Shown here: piece by piece, positions 14,601 through 24,371 of the stretch
Layout: the number at the start of each line of letters is the position of its first letter
Numbering within the stretch: position 1 is the first letter of the stretch
Assembly (NCBI GenBank): GCA_040954595.2
Contig: CM082597.2
Location: 7,316,001 to 7,380,000, forward strand
DNA: 64,000 bases
Direction: 5' to 3'
Source of the DNA: Balanoglossus misakiensis
Taxonomy: Eukaryota; Hemichordata
The notes under the pieces: model-generated
The model's database searches: none
The model's input: the letters and a program-made list of their open reading frames with translations, nothing else
Told to the model about the DNA's origin: nothing
Position numbers and translations under genes: made by a program

Positions 14601-17600
14601 TGGCAACTTCTACAACGACCATATCGAGTAAGTGTGGTTTACGTTGAATCACTTACAGGGAGGGGTCACCCAGGGTTAATTTTCCATACATGTGGCCTTG
14701 GATTACTTATGAATGACCCACTGCATTGCATATGCATTTTGCATCCATTAAATCAATAGTTCCTCGCACCTGTACTACATTGATTGAGACCAGGTCACAT
14801 AGTATAACAGTCAACCTATTGCGCTTTTCCCCCACAATGCATTATTGTGATGCCATACAAATATAGTGTTCTGCTTGGTTTACCAAAACGGGTGACGTGG
14901 TTGATGAAAGCGACTTCTATTGGCTAACTGACCTCCCAGGACACATATACATGTATGCAAAATTACCCTTGGTGACCTCATACATTTATGGAAGCTTTGT
15001 TCTAATTTAGGTGTCGAAGTATAAGCCATTCAAGGCAAGCCATTTAAAAAAAATAGTCGAATGTGGAAATACGTTGAAATCAACTTCATGCATGTAATGT
15101 TAATTACATTTTAAATAACTGTTAAGTCGCGCGTCAGTAAACAAAGTCTACAGTAATTTCATCTAAACAAAACGATATATGCGGGTCATCATTTTTTATT
15201 CACAATGGCTGTAATATCTTGGCACACAGGAAATGGCGATGCTATAGCCAGTGCTGTCAACGGTTCTGATGTGCATATATCATTGTTTAATGATGATACG
15301 TTTATCACAATTCAGGCAGGTAGGTACAATTGTTACTAAATATTGTGAGTTTCAATGGTTATCATTTAAATATATCTTTATAGTTCGGGGAGAAAGCTTA
15401 CTTATAAACACGCCTGTCGTTCCCTCGTTGAAGTTTTGACGTGGATCTTTAAGTAAACATATATATGAGCAACCGTATTGAGGCCAGTTGTACATACACA
15501 CAGAAAGTGTATGCTATATATAATACACTACATGTTGATGGTTACAGTCACTTTTTTTCTCTTTTTACATTCCTTATTACAAAGACCATGAGTCAGCTCA
15601 AGATGTGACGTTAATGGCCGGTGTATTATCTGATGATGACTTGAGTGACATGTATGTGTCGGATGCTTCGCGAGATTTCAAACCATTCATCGTGAGTCCA
15701 GACATGACAATGGACAAAACGGGCAGACTATTGAGAAACAGGTGATAGGTCTTTCAAAGTCTTATAATGACATGATGGCCAAAAAGATGCTCCTACTATA
15801 ATCGCACACATTATTGCATGTGTATATTTTTATCAATCACTCTCAATTTGCAATGCGGTACCACATTTTAACATTTCTATCAAAATCATTTATGCTTTTC
15901 AAATGTACTTAAATGTAGAAATATTACTTGCCCTTTGAAAGGATTGGTTTATTCTGGCTTCATCTTAAACGCAATATTTTATGTTGAGAAATAAACAAAA
16001 AATAACCTCCTCGGTGTTCAGTATAATGAAATCATTTCTCCCTAAATTCATAATTTCGTATGCACGTATCTGCCCCATTTCTTACAGAATCAAAGGCATT
16101 AGTGGTCCTTCATTTTATGCGACAACCGTCGGACGCAAACAGATGAATGGTCCATTGAATCTAACCGTTGGATTCAACGCGTCACAATCTAGCGATTCCG
16201 CGGAGACTGAACACAGAGAACCAAAACTGCTATTTTGGCAAACAGGTACATAGTTTTCGCAATCTTATGCGACTGTTTCTAGACGTTTCAGTGGGGGCAA
16301 ATGTTGTTTGTGATAAATGTTATACATTGCCATTCAGTCATGAGTATGTTGAAGGATCAAGCAACTATCACGTACATTTTATCAGAATTCTCAGACAAAA
16401 AAAACATTTCATGTACGTTGCATTTCTTTGAATGATATCACTTTGTAATCGGCCAAATTCAACGTCAGCTATATTAGTTATGTTGAGAATTATTGTAAAT
16501 TTACATTTGTTAATGATTGTATGATATGTTCAATTAGGCTTAAGTGCTAGAAGACATTTTCAGACATATCTCACATAATTCTTACATTTTGACCCGGACA
16601 GACATGGGAGAATGGCGAGACTCTAGCCACACATGTGTCGGTTCAGAAGATGTCTATCACTACGACTGGAACATCGGAACATTAAGTGTGCTGGTAACTT
16701 GGTGTTGTAATTTTGTTCGAAATGAGTCGTATTTAAAAGAAAAAGTGACGTTTTAGATTTAGAAGAAATCATGGTGGTGATTATTTGATACTTATTCAAT
16801 TGGAAATAATTCACATTCTTCATTTTGCTATACAACTAGGTCTATGCCGTAGAATTCAAAACAAATGTAAAACTTTTTTTTTTTTTCATTTTTGTGTTGT
16901 CGTCAGGTGTGTTCAACTGAAAGGCGGAAGAGTGATCATACTTCAGCAAAAAGTACCTTCTTTACGGGACCCACACTCTTCACCGTAGCGAGTATCGGCC
17001 CATTCGTCAACTCTCCACCATCGATAACGTCTGTCAGCGACTTGTGGATGCCAGAGGATGCTGGGACAATTCAGTTTCAAGTGCAAGCAGACGACAGTGA
17101 TTATGACGACGTTAAATTTGCTTTAGACGGCAACAGTGCACGTGGTACAAGAAGCGGGGAAAGCAGTGAGGTATCCCTGTCGCAAGATGGAAGTCTATCA
17201 TACAAACCCTGCTTGGACTGTTTTGGGGTAAAACTGGTGCGAATTCTGGCCACAGAGAATAGACAGGACAAACATCGAGCCTTGGCTACATCGTCAACTT
17301 TACAAATAGACGTACGTAGCACCAATGATAACCCGAATATTTTCTCCGTCATTGATTACTCGAATGTTGTCGATGGAATGGTTCTAAAACAGATGGTGCA
17401 GATAGAGGAAAGAAAACAAGATGGCGATGGCGACAGCGGCATTGAAGTTGTAGTTGGAGCATTCGATCCGGATACGCATGACACATTGAGTTTGCTTTTT
17501 GATCCTCCCCAACACGGCACCCTTCACACTGGTGAGCAACACAGAGAAGTTGACTTCATCAATGAAGACTGTTTAGCAATGTCCAACGTCACAGAAGATT

Positions 17601-19631
17601 ACTTGAGCTACAACAGCTCCGATGTGTCCACCGTTTTATTCCCGTGCGGGTTACCAATCCCTCACAGGGCCGACCAGCTGGCGTGGGTGTTCGCTGCAGT
17701 CAAGTATGTCCCGGATGTGGACTTCCATGGCGAAGATTCCTTCATGCTGAACGCTGTTGACCGGAGCGGTGCTCATTCGGACGTCATAACTGTCAGGGTG
17801 TACGTTCTGGCAAATCCGTGCTTGAACGGCGGTGTCTGCAACGGAACAGACTCGGATGCAGATTGCGCAAGCATGGATCGATCGAAGGGATTCGATGGTT
17901 ACTCCTGTGACTGTCCACCTGGTTATATCGGAGAATACTGCTCTAATGACCACAATGAGTGTGAATCCAATCCGTGCCCAGCTAACTTTACATGCATCAA
18001 CCAGGTGAGACCCTAATGAATATGCAAATTTCGTTAAAGATTTCTGTTTCTATTGATATTAATAGTATGAAAAGTGATGTGTATGGGTACCTTGACACAT
18101 ATACATGTACCTAGTCCTGCATATCATCTGAATTCAAGCATTTTCATTTTGCTCCCAGATAAATTCTTTCGCGTGTTATTGTGAACACTTGGACTGGCCT
18201 TGTGGTGGTAGATTTTCCCCAACTGTCATTGTTGCCGCCTCCTGTTCAGCTGTTGTTTTTGCTTTGGTTGTCATCGCCTTATGGAGAATAATGAACTCAA
18301 AGAAACAGAAAAATCTCAAAGTAGCGTAAGTTTTATTATCAAATGTTGTCTTTCATGATATATCACATCTACTTCATCTCAAAGATGACCTCTTAATATG
18401 TTGATACAATAAAGTGTAATATTACGCAAACTTGTCTATTTCAATGGCCAGTGGGAAATTTTCACTTTTATCGCAATGTTCTGTAGCCCAGAAATCGATC
18501 ACCTGGCGATGACCCTTGACCAAAACCCTGACAATCAAGGTGAGAGTCTCGAGTTGACCGGCAATAATAACGATGATGTCACTTCTGGCAAGAACGAAAC
18601 GAAGACAACGGAAGACGAAATCGAAGAGGAAGTCGACATTGATGATATCGAAGATGTTCAACATCTGCCAGACAAATCGGCAAAAGTAAGAAATTTAAAA
18701 TTCTATCCATTTAACTAAAACAATGTTTCATTTTCTCTTTCAGTTATAAATTCATACTTGCGAGATAAATAATGTTCAATAATATAAAGTCTATTCACAT
18801 AAAGGTGACCGAATATTTTATTTGTTTCTTTCTGGAAAATGATGCTTCTTATTTTGATTAGTTTGTGCACGATAGTTGTTTGGAAGTTGAAATTCATTTC
18901 CTATTTTATTTTAGCCATTGCAGGACGATGGTGACGCGTTGACCAAAGACGAGAAACCGGAAATTGTGCCCATGGTACCTCAACGTTTTGGATTTGTGGA
19001 CAGACCAATGATGCCGGTGAGCAATCTTTGTCTCTCTGTATGTTCGTGAGTGTGTGTTTGTGTGTGCCTATCTGCCTGTCTCACTGACTGATTGAGTGAC
19101 TGACTGACTGCCTACATGTTTGATGACTGTCTCTATTTGTGTGTTTGTTTGTTTGTCTGTCTGTCACTGTCTTTCTTTCTGTCTGTCTGTCTGTCTGTCT
19201 GTCACTCTGTCTGTCTGTCATTCTGTCTGTCTGTCTGTCTGTCTGCCCGACTGTCTGCCTGACGAACAGACCGAACAACTGACTGCTTGCCTGCCTACTT
19301 GCATGTCTGTCTCTGTCACTGTATGTATCACTTTAAAACTCTTAATATATTGGATATTAGGAATTCAATTGTCAATATACACCATTTTCGACTGTATAGT
19401 CGGATTGACCAAATAGCGATCAGTTTCACAAGAAGCTGAATCAACTCTTTAAACTGTAATGGATGAATTATTTTGTTCATTATTCCGAAATTTGTTAGCC
19501 AAAGTTATTACTAGGTTAACTTTTCCCTTTTACAGCGACGCGCATGGGGACGAGCTGCTTCTTCCAGACCAGTTTCTAGAAACAAGGTGGCTCCCTTGAT
19601 GGAATCGACATTGGTCCAAAAGCTTGAATAA
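337..19631 (+). CDS. Large multi-domain type I membrane protein (FN3 array, tandem-95/cadherin-like, EGF, TM), 5' partial
   Basis: Thirty-six exons chain in frame to a stop: 337-611, 913-1139, 1369-1578, 1807-2053, 2451-2657, 3176-3269, 3401-3664, 4058-4194, 4324-4584, 4814-5078, 5667-5796, 5962-6219, 6656-6859, 7198-7372, 7544-7695, 9266-9388, 9619-9802, 9999-10226, 10423-10574, 10813-10991, 11254-11383, 11902-12097, 12408-12583, 12868-13057, 13734-13901, 14104-14314, 14548-14627, 15230-15319, 15585-15741, 16088-16245, 16602-16693, 16907-18004, 18159-18325, 18487-18685, 18915-19016, 19536-19631. They give about 2,426 residues; the N terminus lies upstream of the window. Residues 1-1030 are FN3-like repeats with recurring linkers (VDTTPP, VDSTPP, VDETPP, VDVSPP) and YxVxVxAxNxAG strands. 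About 1035-1430 and 1555-1900 are Cys-containing regions I cannot assign. The C-terminal third is described separately. AATAAA overlaps the stop. The protein probably acts in adhesion or as a receptor at the cell surface; ligand unknown. The start of the tenth exon is uncertain: 4814 keeps phase, whereas 4773 would add FLNTMVISFRNLP but needs another donor. Several internal boundaries come from splice consensus only. Confidence 0.85.
5229..5475. repeat. Degenerate half of a TTAA-type MITE in an intron
   Basis: The blocks CTCTCGCTGCCCCTTTTCC, TACAAGACAACG, TCTACATGTGGACATATAG and CGATTATTCATTTTGGCGAG also occur, in the same order, in the complete element at 33388-33742. This intronic copy has the left arm and centre only; the right arm is missing. 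Confidence 0.65.
8168..8566 (+). repeat. Two-copy tandem repeat, ~197 bp period
   Basis: ATGATCGCCGAAACGTG at 8170 recurs diverged at 8367 (ATGATCGCCGAAACATG). Each copy runs through TTTTTCAACATTC, TATCCTTCCCAA, TCAGAATAAC, GGAACCTCG and TCGCTATCGCCAG. The second copy and the sequence after it, to about 8700, recur in reverse complement near 28195-28500. Confidence 0.7.
8730..8913. repeat. Near-perfect palindrome (fold-back MITE)
   Basis: The arms begin CAGAACTTCATGACCTCTGC and pair with GCAGAGGTCATGAAGTTCTG at the right end. They continue inward through GCGCGATCTGTGCAATATGGA and GAGAAGGTGTATTCTTC to a tiny loop near 8822. The arms are about 85 bp with few mismatches, so the whole element can fold into one hairpin. 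No coding capacity. Confidence 0.8.
9051..9250. repeat. Second, more diverged fold-back element of the same family
   Basis: It opens with AACTTCATGACCTCTGTGCG, matching the arm of the palindrome at 8730. Its core pairs GGTGTATTCTGGGGCTGTAC (about 9111) with the reverse complement in GTACAGCAGAATACTCC (about 9157). It lies immediately upstream of the exon at 9266. Confidence 0.6.
9867..9957. repeat. CTGT/GTAT tetranucleotide microsatellite
   Basis: A CTGT run changes into a GTAT run within an intron. Open frames across it give only repetitive CLSV/CMYV translations and are not genes. Confidence 0.9.
11612..11870. repeat. CATA tetranucleotide microsatellite with ACAG tail
   Basis: About 240 bases of CATA repeats with occasional ATA slips, ending in ACAG repeats. 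It ends about 30 bases before the exon acceptor at 11901. All frames through it are low-complexity. Confidence 0.9.
16907..18325 (+). other. Tandem-95/cadherin-like domains, two EGF modules and TM helix of the large membrane protein
   Basis: The 1,098-base exon 16907-18004 is far longer than its neighbours, which are mostly 80-280 bases. It encodes a first cadherin-like domain starting at PPSITSVSDLWMPEDAGT. A second follows, with FDPDTHDTLSLLFDPPQHGT and the tandem-95 signature YVPDVDFHGEDSFML followed by NAVDRSG. Then come an EGF module (NPCLNGGVCNG to CDCPPGYIGEYC) and the start of a calcium-binding-type EGF (DHNECESNPC), which closes in the next exon with CYCEHLDWPC. A hydrophobic helix from about TVIVAASCSAVVFALVVIAL is stopped by WRIMNSKKQK, giving a type I topology. 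The remaining exons encode an acidic, Glu/Asp-rich cytoplasmic tail ending in a basic RRAWGRAASS segment. No catalytic motif is visible in the tail. Confidence 0.85.
19130..19262. repeat. CTGT microsatellite in the penultimate region of the long gene
   Basis: CTGT-rich tract with CTTT and CACT interruptions in the last intron. Frames across it are low-complexity on both strands. Confidence 0.85.
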
Positions 19632-20875
19632 ATGATAATGTCATTTGCTTAGTGATTCCATGAAAATGATTTGATATTTTACATTTTATCAACACTGGTA
19701 CACGTTCTTAAGTATTTAGTTTTGAGAGATTAAATAGCCATATCCTGACAGCTAACCAGATAACATGTACATGTATATATTCTCGGTTGAACAATTTGAA
19801 TTTCTGAACCACTATTGGGAATTTTCTATGTGTCATTTCTGTTTTATGATTCGGTATCAATCCACGTTTATTTGGTTATCAATATGACATCAAGAGTAGA
19901 TTTTGAAGAGCATATCCTGTTTCAAGTTATTTACAATACGTTTTTCAACCAAAGTAAACTCAAGGAAAATTTGAACTTGGCGTGTGCCACAGCCCGCCTG
20001 ATCGAAATACCAAAGTGTTGCCTTGATTTGGAATTATTCAAACACTCAGGTGTTATACATACACGGATGGTATATTCTCTTTTGTTAAGATTATCGCATA
20101 GTGTATCATATGTAGTATTTTGTGGATTTAATTTAACGAAATAATTGGATAATAAACTGAAGGTGGTCCTCTTAGTCTAAGGCAGCGACAGCTCGTTGTT
20201 GAACTTCACCGGAGATTCCCCTATACATTTTTTTCTTTAATGTAATGTTTATTCAACTCAATTAACATACATTTTTACACATTCATCTGAAAAAGGCAAA
20301 ACCCAACTTTACAATGTTTCTGTTCCTTATCAACTATTGAAAGGTGAAATTTCAAACCCCAGCCCCCTCCAGGCCATGCCACTTATGCGCGAGTGCTTAC
20401 TGTAGCCCCCCCCCCCCCCCACATCATCCACACGCAATAAATTTGACTTCGTTCACACCAAAGGCAATCAAATATTACTCACAATTTAATCGTCAAGAAA
20501 ACTTATAAGAAAATAATTCAACGTTCCATTCATCGCAACGCATCAACAAAACGAGTGTTACCGCTTCACTATGTTCATAATAAGTAACATTGCGCATTGA
20601 TACTGAATAACAGTACCAACTAACAGCGTGAGAAATAAATTTGCCTCACCCCTAAACTTCATCCTAATGACAGTACTTTATTACGTTAGAAATAATTATA
20701 AGGAGTAAACTGGACTACGACTTGATTTTTCACTCATTTCAAGCATATGTAAAAATGTTGGAATTTATAGTATTTTGAGAATAAGTTCCCATGATACAAT
20801 ATATACAACATGCAGCAAGTGGGGAAAGATGGGACTTTTATACACCGCAACTGGAAATACTGAAAACTGTCAAAC
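19632..20875. other. 3' flank of the membrane-protein gene and intergenic sequence
   Basis: AATAAA occurs across the stop codon and again near 20150, so the 3' UTR may extend to about 20.17 kb. A poly-C run lies at about 20407. I see no other gene or repeat structure here. Confidence 0.5.
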
Positions 20876-21071
20876 AATTCGTGGGTTCCGAGTTACCGAA
20901 ACAGGTCACCTTGGCCGCGTGAGGGCGTATCAATGACGTCATTATAAGTACAAAGTGCATGATCCGATGGGACCAAAATTCAAAATGGCGGCAGTGCATG
21001 TGTGATCGATCGTGATCACTTCTGCTTGCAACTCCGTACTGGCATTATTTTGACAAAAAGACTTCCTGAAA

Positions 21072-21245
21072 ATGGTTAATTGGTTTTGTGCGGCTCCGGA
21101 CTGTACTATCAGCTTGCGCAATAAAAGAAACGCCGCAAAATACCCTGGATTGGCAGACGTGACATTTCATGCATTCCCAACTGAGAAACATCGCTGACTT
21201 CGCCAGCAGTGGATTTCCGTGTTACGTCGAAAGGATGCCCACTAG
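21072..21245 (+). pseudogene. THAP-type zinc finger fragment with internal stop
   Basis: An ATG at 21072 opens MVNWFCAAPDC, followed by basic residues and VTFHAFP. This matches the THAP pattern Cx4C then FHxFP; THAP domains are DNA-binding C2CH zinc fingers. The frame meets TGA at 21195, then continues with LRQQWISVLRRKDAH, which is the expected W-containing helix of a THAP domain, until TAG at 21243. A single CGA-to-TGA change would explain the stop. The C-terminal CxxH pair is not found in this exon and would have to lie in a later exon or is lost. The orientation is opposite to the SAP/SWIM gene of the same element. Confidence 0.7.
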
Positions 21246-21622
21246 TCGCTTGGTGATTTTTGGAATATCAATACTTTGTGTGTGTTTGCGGTCTTTATTA
21301 ATAATCTCAATATTGTGTGCGTGCTTGCCTTGAGCGTGTTTCTGGTAGTGAGGCGAGTTTCGAATTTGAGACTGATCTCATGGTTTCTGGTAGCGTCGCT
21401 ACTTGTTCCCTACACATACGCGCTCACACTCGCTGACGTTTACTCCACACACAAAAAAGCAAAGCATTTATAATAGTTACATTTTTAGACATGTCATGAA
21501 TTTTATTCAGCCAATAAAAATGTAACTGTGGCTGTACATGTGGTGTCTTTTTGATTCATATCTTAATGCTTTCACAAGAGTTTCACACATCACTCTACTA
21601 GTTTTAGAAGTACCATGAGTGA

Positions 21623-21879
21623 TGACTCTCACTTTTTGTTTCACTTTTGACATTAAAGAGGGTGTGACTGCAGAGAAGTGTGAAATACAAAATATGTTGT
21701 AAGGGAATATTGTATGTTAGTTGGTCAGTTGGTTAGTGAACTGGGGAACTTGGTTTCGGTTAGTAGGTTAGTTGGTTAATGCAAACATTCCTTGATTCCC
21801 TTACAACATATTTTGTATTTGATCTCTCTACAGTCACAACCTCTTTGACGTCATAAGTGAAACAAAAAGTGAGAGTCAC
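21623..21879. repeat. Inverted repeat (~85 bp arms) inside the THAP/YqaJ element
   Basis: TGACTCTCACTTTTTGTTTC at the left pairs with the reverse complement ending at 21879. ACAAAATATGTTGTAAGGGAA (about 21688) pairs with TTCCCTTACAACATATTTTG (about 21797). The loop is about 85 bases. It lies between the plus-strand THAP fragment and the 3' end of the minus-strand YqaJ gene, where two convergent genes would end. Confidence 0.75.
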
Positions 21880-21950
21880 ATGTCTTGTAAAATAAAAGTA
21901 AACAATACTAAGCTATACCCTGGTTATCCTTTTCACTATCAACAACAGTT

Positions 21951-22220
21951 CTATGTACAACTGACAACAATGTTAGTTACAATAAAATCCTCATAAAATG
22001 TAGAAAGTTTAGCTTCAGTTGTTTTCCCAAACAATTCATCGAAATATATCCTCTCTATTGAAATGGCTTTTCTTGTGAATAACACAAAATCACACCATTG
22101 CAGTTTACAAGTAGCAAGTTGCATTTGTATTTGGGTATACCATTTTGATGTCCTCCTCAAACACACTTTGCCATCTACATCCAAAAATACATGGTATTTG
22201 GGAACTCTAGGCTTGATATA
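21951..22220 (-). pseudogene. YqaJ-type exonuclease domain, C-terminal part
   Basis: The minus-strand frame reads VPKYHVFLDVDGKVCLRRTS, then KWYTQIQMQLATC, KLQWCDFVLFTR and ISIERIYFDELFG. The YxQIQxQLA helix and WCDFVxxT strand are hallmarks of the second half of YqaJ/lambda-exonuclease-type nucleases. The adjoining EIKCP catalytic strand, normally just before this segment, is missing. The matching first half of the domain lies next to it but on the plus strand. The frame ends shortly after IVVSCT. Confidence 0.75.
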
Positions 22221-22328
22221 TCACATGGGAATATATTGCGGTGTTTGCTGGAACATTTGATTTCACACATTTAAAGCTGGCAATGATAGTGATTTTACTA
22301 ACTAGCTATATTGGAGAATCTGTATCAG

Positions 22329-22690
22329 AAGCTGATATTGATTTTATGTCATCACTGACAGCTGATCAAAGAGATTATGAGGATTGGTATTTGTTTAGAC
22401 AAGGGAGCGTTACTGCCAGTATTGCCCATGATATCCTTCACATGAAAGAAACTCGGGATTTGAATGACTACATAGTCCAAAAAGTTATGTCTGGCAGTCA
22501 CAGGACAATACCTTTAACCCACATTGATTGTGGTATTAAACATGAACCTGTTGCTAAGCATTTATATCATGAGCAATACAAAAAGTTGCACCGGAAAGTG
22601 AAATTTCAAGATGTTGGCTTAGTCATCAGTTCTGACAAGCCATATCTTAGTTCAAGTCCTGATGGGAGAGGGTATCATGGGAGGACATCA
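22329..22690 (+). pseudogene. YqaJ-type exonuclease domain, N-terminal part, inverted
   Basis: After a possible acceptor at 22328 the plus strand encodes LTADQRDYEDWYLFRQGSVT then AS, CGIKHEPVAKHLY, and VGLVISSDKPYLSSSPDG. These are the WxxxRxGxVTAS motif, the G-x-x-x-E-x-x-A motif and the ASPDG acidic motif of the YqaJ recombinase/exonuclease family. The reading breaks right after SPDG, in a block (GGAGGACATCAAATGGTACC at about 22680) that is a near copy, inverted, of sequence at 22134-22158 within the C-terminal part. The two halves belong to one domain and would join if this segment were turned round. An ExK catalytic pair is not present. Confidence 0.75.
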
Positions 22691-22696
22691 AATGGT

Positions 22697-22934
22697 ACCT
22701 GGATAATAGTTGGACACAGTTGGTCTTGGTGTGTCAGGCTCAGACTTATCCTTTCTAATGTCAAGCTCATCTATTTCCATAGGAGTGGACTCTCTGCGGG
22801 GTTTATCCCACTTACAGGGAACATCAGTACCAACTTGAATATTTCTGTCTTTGTGGCGTCTATCGAAGTCGTTGATGCTAAACAACAATGCAACACAATG
22901 TTTGCATGTTCCATGCTCCCTGTAAAAAAAAAAG
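22697..22934 (-). pseudogene. SWIM zinc-finger exon of the YqaJ-family gene
   Basis: On the minus strand a pyrimidine-rich acceptor (TTTTTTTTTACAG) precedes an exon reading GTCKHCVALLFSINDFDRR, then CKWDKPRR, MEIDELDIRKDKSEPDTP and SNYYPG, ending at a possible GGTACC donor. GxCKHxxALL is the CxH half of a SWIM finger (CxCxnCxH); the CxC half should be in a preceding exon. The later C-x-W-x-x-P-R-x segment is commonly seen after SWIM fingers in invertebrate SWIM/YqaJ proteins. SWIM fingers bind DNA or proteins. The exon lies in the expected place between the SAP-like exon and YqaJ. Confidence 0.65.
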
Positions 22935-23374
22935 TCAGATACATGGTAAATGTTAACGCATGATTGCAGCTTTTTTGTTTATGCCTCTCTGCAGTGACTG
23001 TCAAATGAAAACTGAGGTATTCAAACCTAAAACGTCAATGCATCAAATGGAGAATGAAATCATATTAACTATTTTCAAATATTATCTAATTTTGCAAATC
23101 CTGATTTACAGTCCTCAACAGCACTTTAAATTAGTCAACAGATACTGTTGGAAAAACATAGACAATTCTGTCAGACTCTACTGACAGTTTTCTCATCCAA
23201 ACACACAAATAAAGCAAACCGAACTAAAAAACAAATGTCAAAATACATGTATAACCATGGTTATTTCAACCCACCATTTCTATGTACCTAGTCACACTGG
23301 TAGAACTAAAAGCCACGGTGGATTAAAATGATAAAATTTATATAAAAAAATACTTACGCAACACAATTACAGCC

Positions 23375-23640
23375 TCAGAAGAGAATGGAGGTCGCTGACC
23401 CACTCGGTGATCGTCGCCGGATCAGGCAAAGTGATGTAGAATTGCTTTTGGCTGGGTCGCGATTGTCTGCTACCGTCCGCCTTTTTTTGCTCGAAATTTC
23501 CTGGTCACCAGGCTCTAGTGGCCGAACGTCCAGTTCTATAGCTAACTCCACTACCTGAATTAGTCTATCTTTCCTGGTATTACAACAAGTTATACCTCTT
23601 TCCGACAAAAACTTTCTCAGGTCAGGAACTTATGTAAACA
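23375..23640 (-). pseudogene. SAP-like N-terminal exon of the YqaJ-family gene, frameshifted
   Basis: Read on the minus strand from about 23632, the frame gives PDLRKFLSERGITCCNTRKD followed by RLIQVVELAIELDVRPLE. This is the L-R-x-F-L-x-x-R-G-(I/L) helix-turn-helix layout of SAP-like DNA-binding domains. Downstream in another frame the same strand reads FYITLPDPATITEWVSDLHS, which also looks coding, so a frameshift of one or two bases separates them near 23440. The start lies about 100 bases inside the right terminal repeat of the element. Confidence 0.6.
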
Positions 23641-23839
23641 TGACCTCATTCAGGACCGGAAGTGCAGTGATCCCAACTCGCACGCCCTCAGGCGACAAGA
23701 GTCTATGAACTTTCTACTTTATTGAGAACTCGGAACCCGCGAATTAATGACTGGTTCTTATGTAGGTGTTGTGATCGGACAACGGGGATTTATTTGGGGA
23801 ATGTGGAGAAATATTTATATGATAGAAACTAAATAAGTT

Positions 23840-24370
23840 TCTTGTCATGAATGGCATCCTGTACTTGTAACGCTGCTTATGGGTTGAAAATCAACTGCTA
23901 CTTACTGCCAAAGTGGTACTAAAATGTGTACGTAATATGCTTTGAAGTTTTGGAAGAATTAGAGATTATTGCCGAATCGCATGACATCTTAATATCCGAA
24001 TAATAAGATTGACAACCCCGAGTGAACACAAAGAAAGCACGAACAAAGGGTCGAAAAGTTAGCGTCTCCAAACACCATGAATGCGCTCATGCCGCCAGTT
24101 TGGAAATCTTTGGATCGACCGGTGGATAATTGTTTGTGCTGTTATCGCAAAAAAAACACGTATACTTATACATCGCAATTCATGAGATCACGTATATAGA
24201 CATATTTCAAAGCCGCCACCTCTTTTATACACAGGGCAGTCATTGGGGGAGGGGACTGTGGTATGAATGGCATCCTGTACTTGTATGGATTCTTATGAGT
24301 TGAAAATCAAGTGCTACTAAAATGTGTACGTAATACGCTTTGAAGTTTTTAAGTTTTGGAAGAATTAGAA
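23840..24370 (+). repeat. Direct repeat of ~125 bp, two copies
   Basis: ATGAATGGCATCCTGTACTT at about 23848 recurs at about 24262. Both copies continue through GTTGAAAATCAA, TACTAAAATGTGTACGTAAT and GCTTTGAAGTTTT to GGAAGAATTAGA. The spacer contains no recognisable gene. Confidence 0.7.
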
Positions 24371-24371
24371 T

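Larger units (their letters stand above)
20876..23745. mobile_element. TIR-bounded 2.87 kb element with THAP and SAP/SWIM/YqaJ coding remnants
   Basis: The left end reads AATTCGTGGGTTCCGAGTT. The right end, in reverse complement, reads AATTCGCGGGTTCCGAGTT, with one mismatch in 19. The outermost AATT may be a 4 bp target duplication, although it is palindromic and so ambiguous. A subterminal TGAGGGCGT is present inward of both ends. Inside lie a plus-strand THAP finger near the left end and a minus-strand gene in order from the right end: SAP-like exon, SWIM exon, YqaJ. The YqaJ front half is inverted. Every coding part shows damage: a nonsense codon, a frameshift, an inversion and loss of the catalytic ExK. 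This copy is therefore dead. THAP domains occur in P-element and Kolobok transposases; I see no DDE transposase here. Assignment to any known transposon superfamily is open. Confidence 0.65.
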
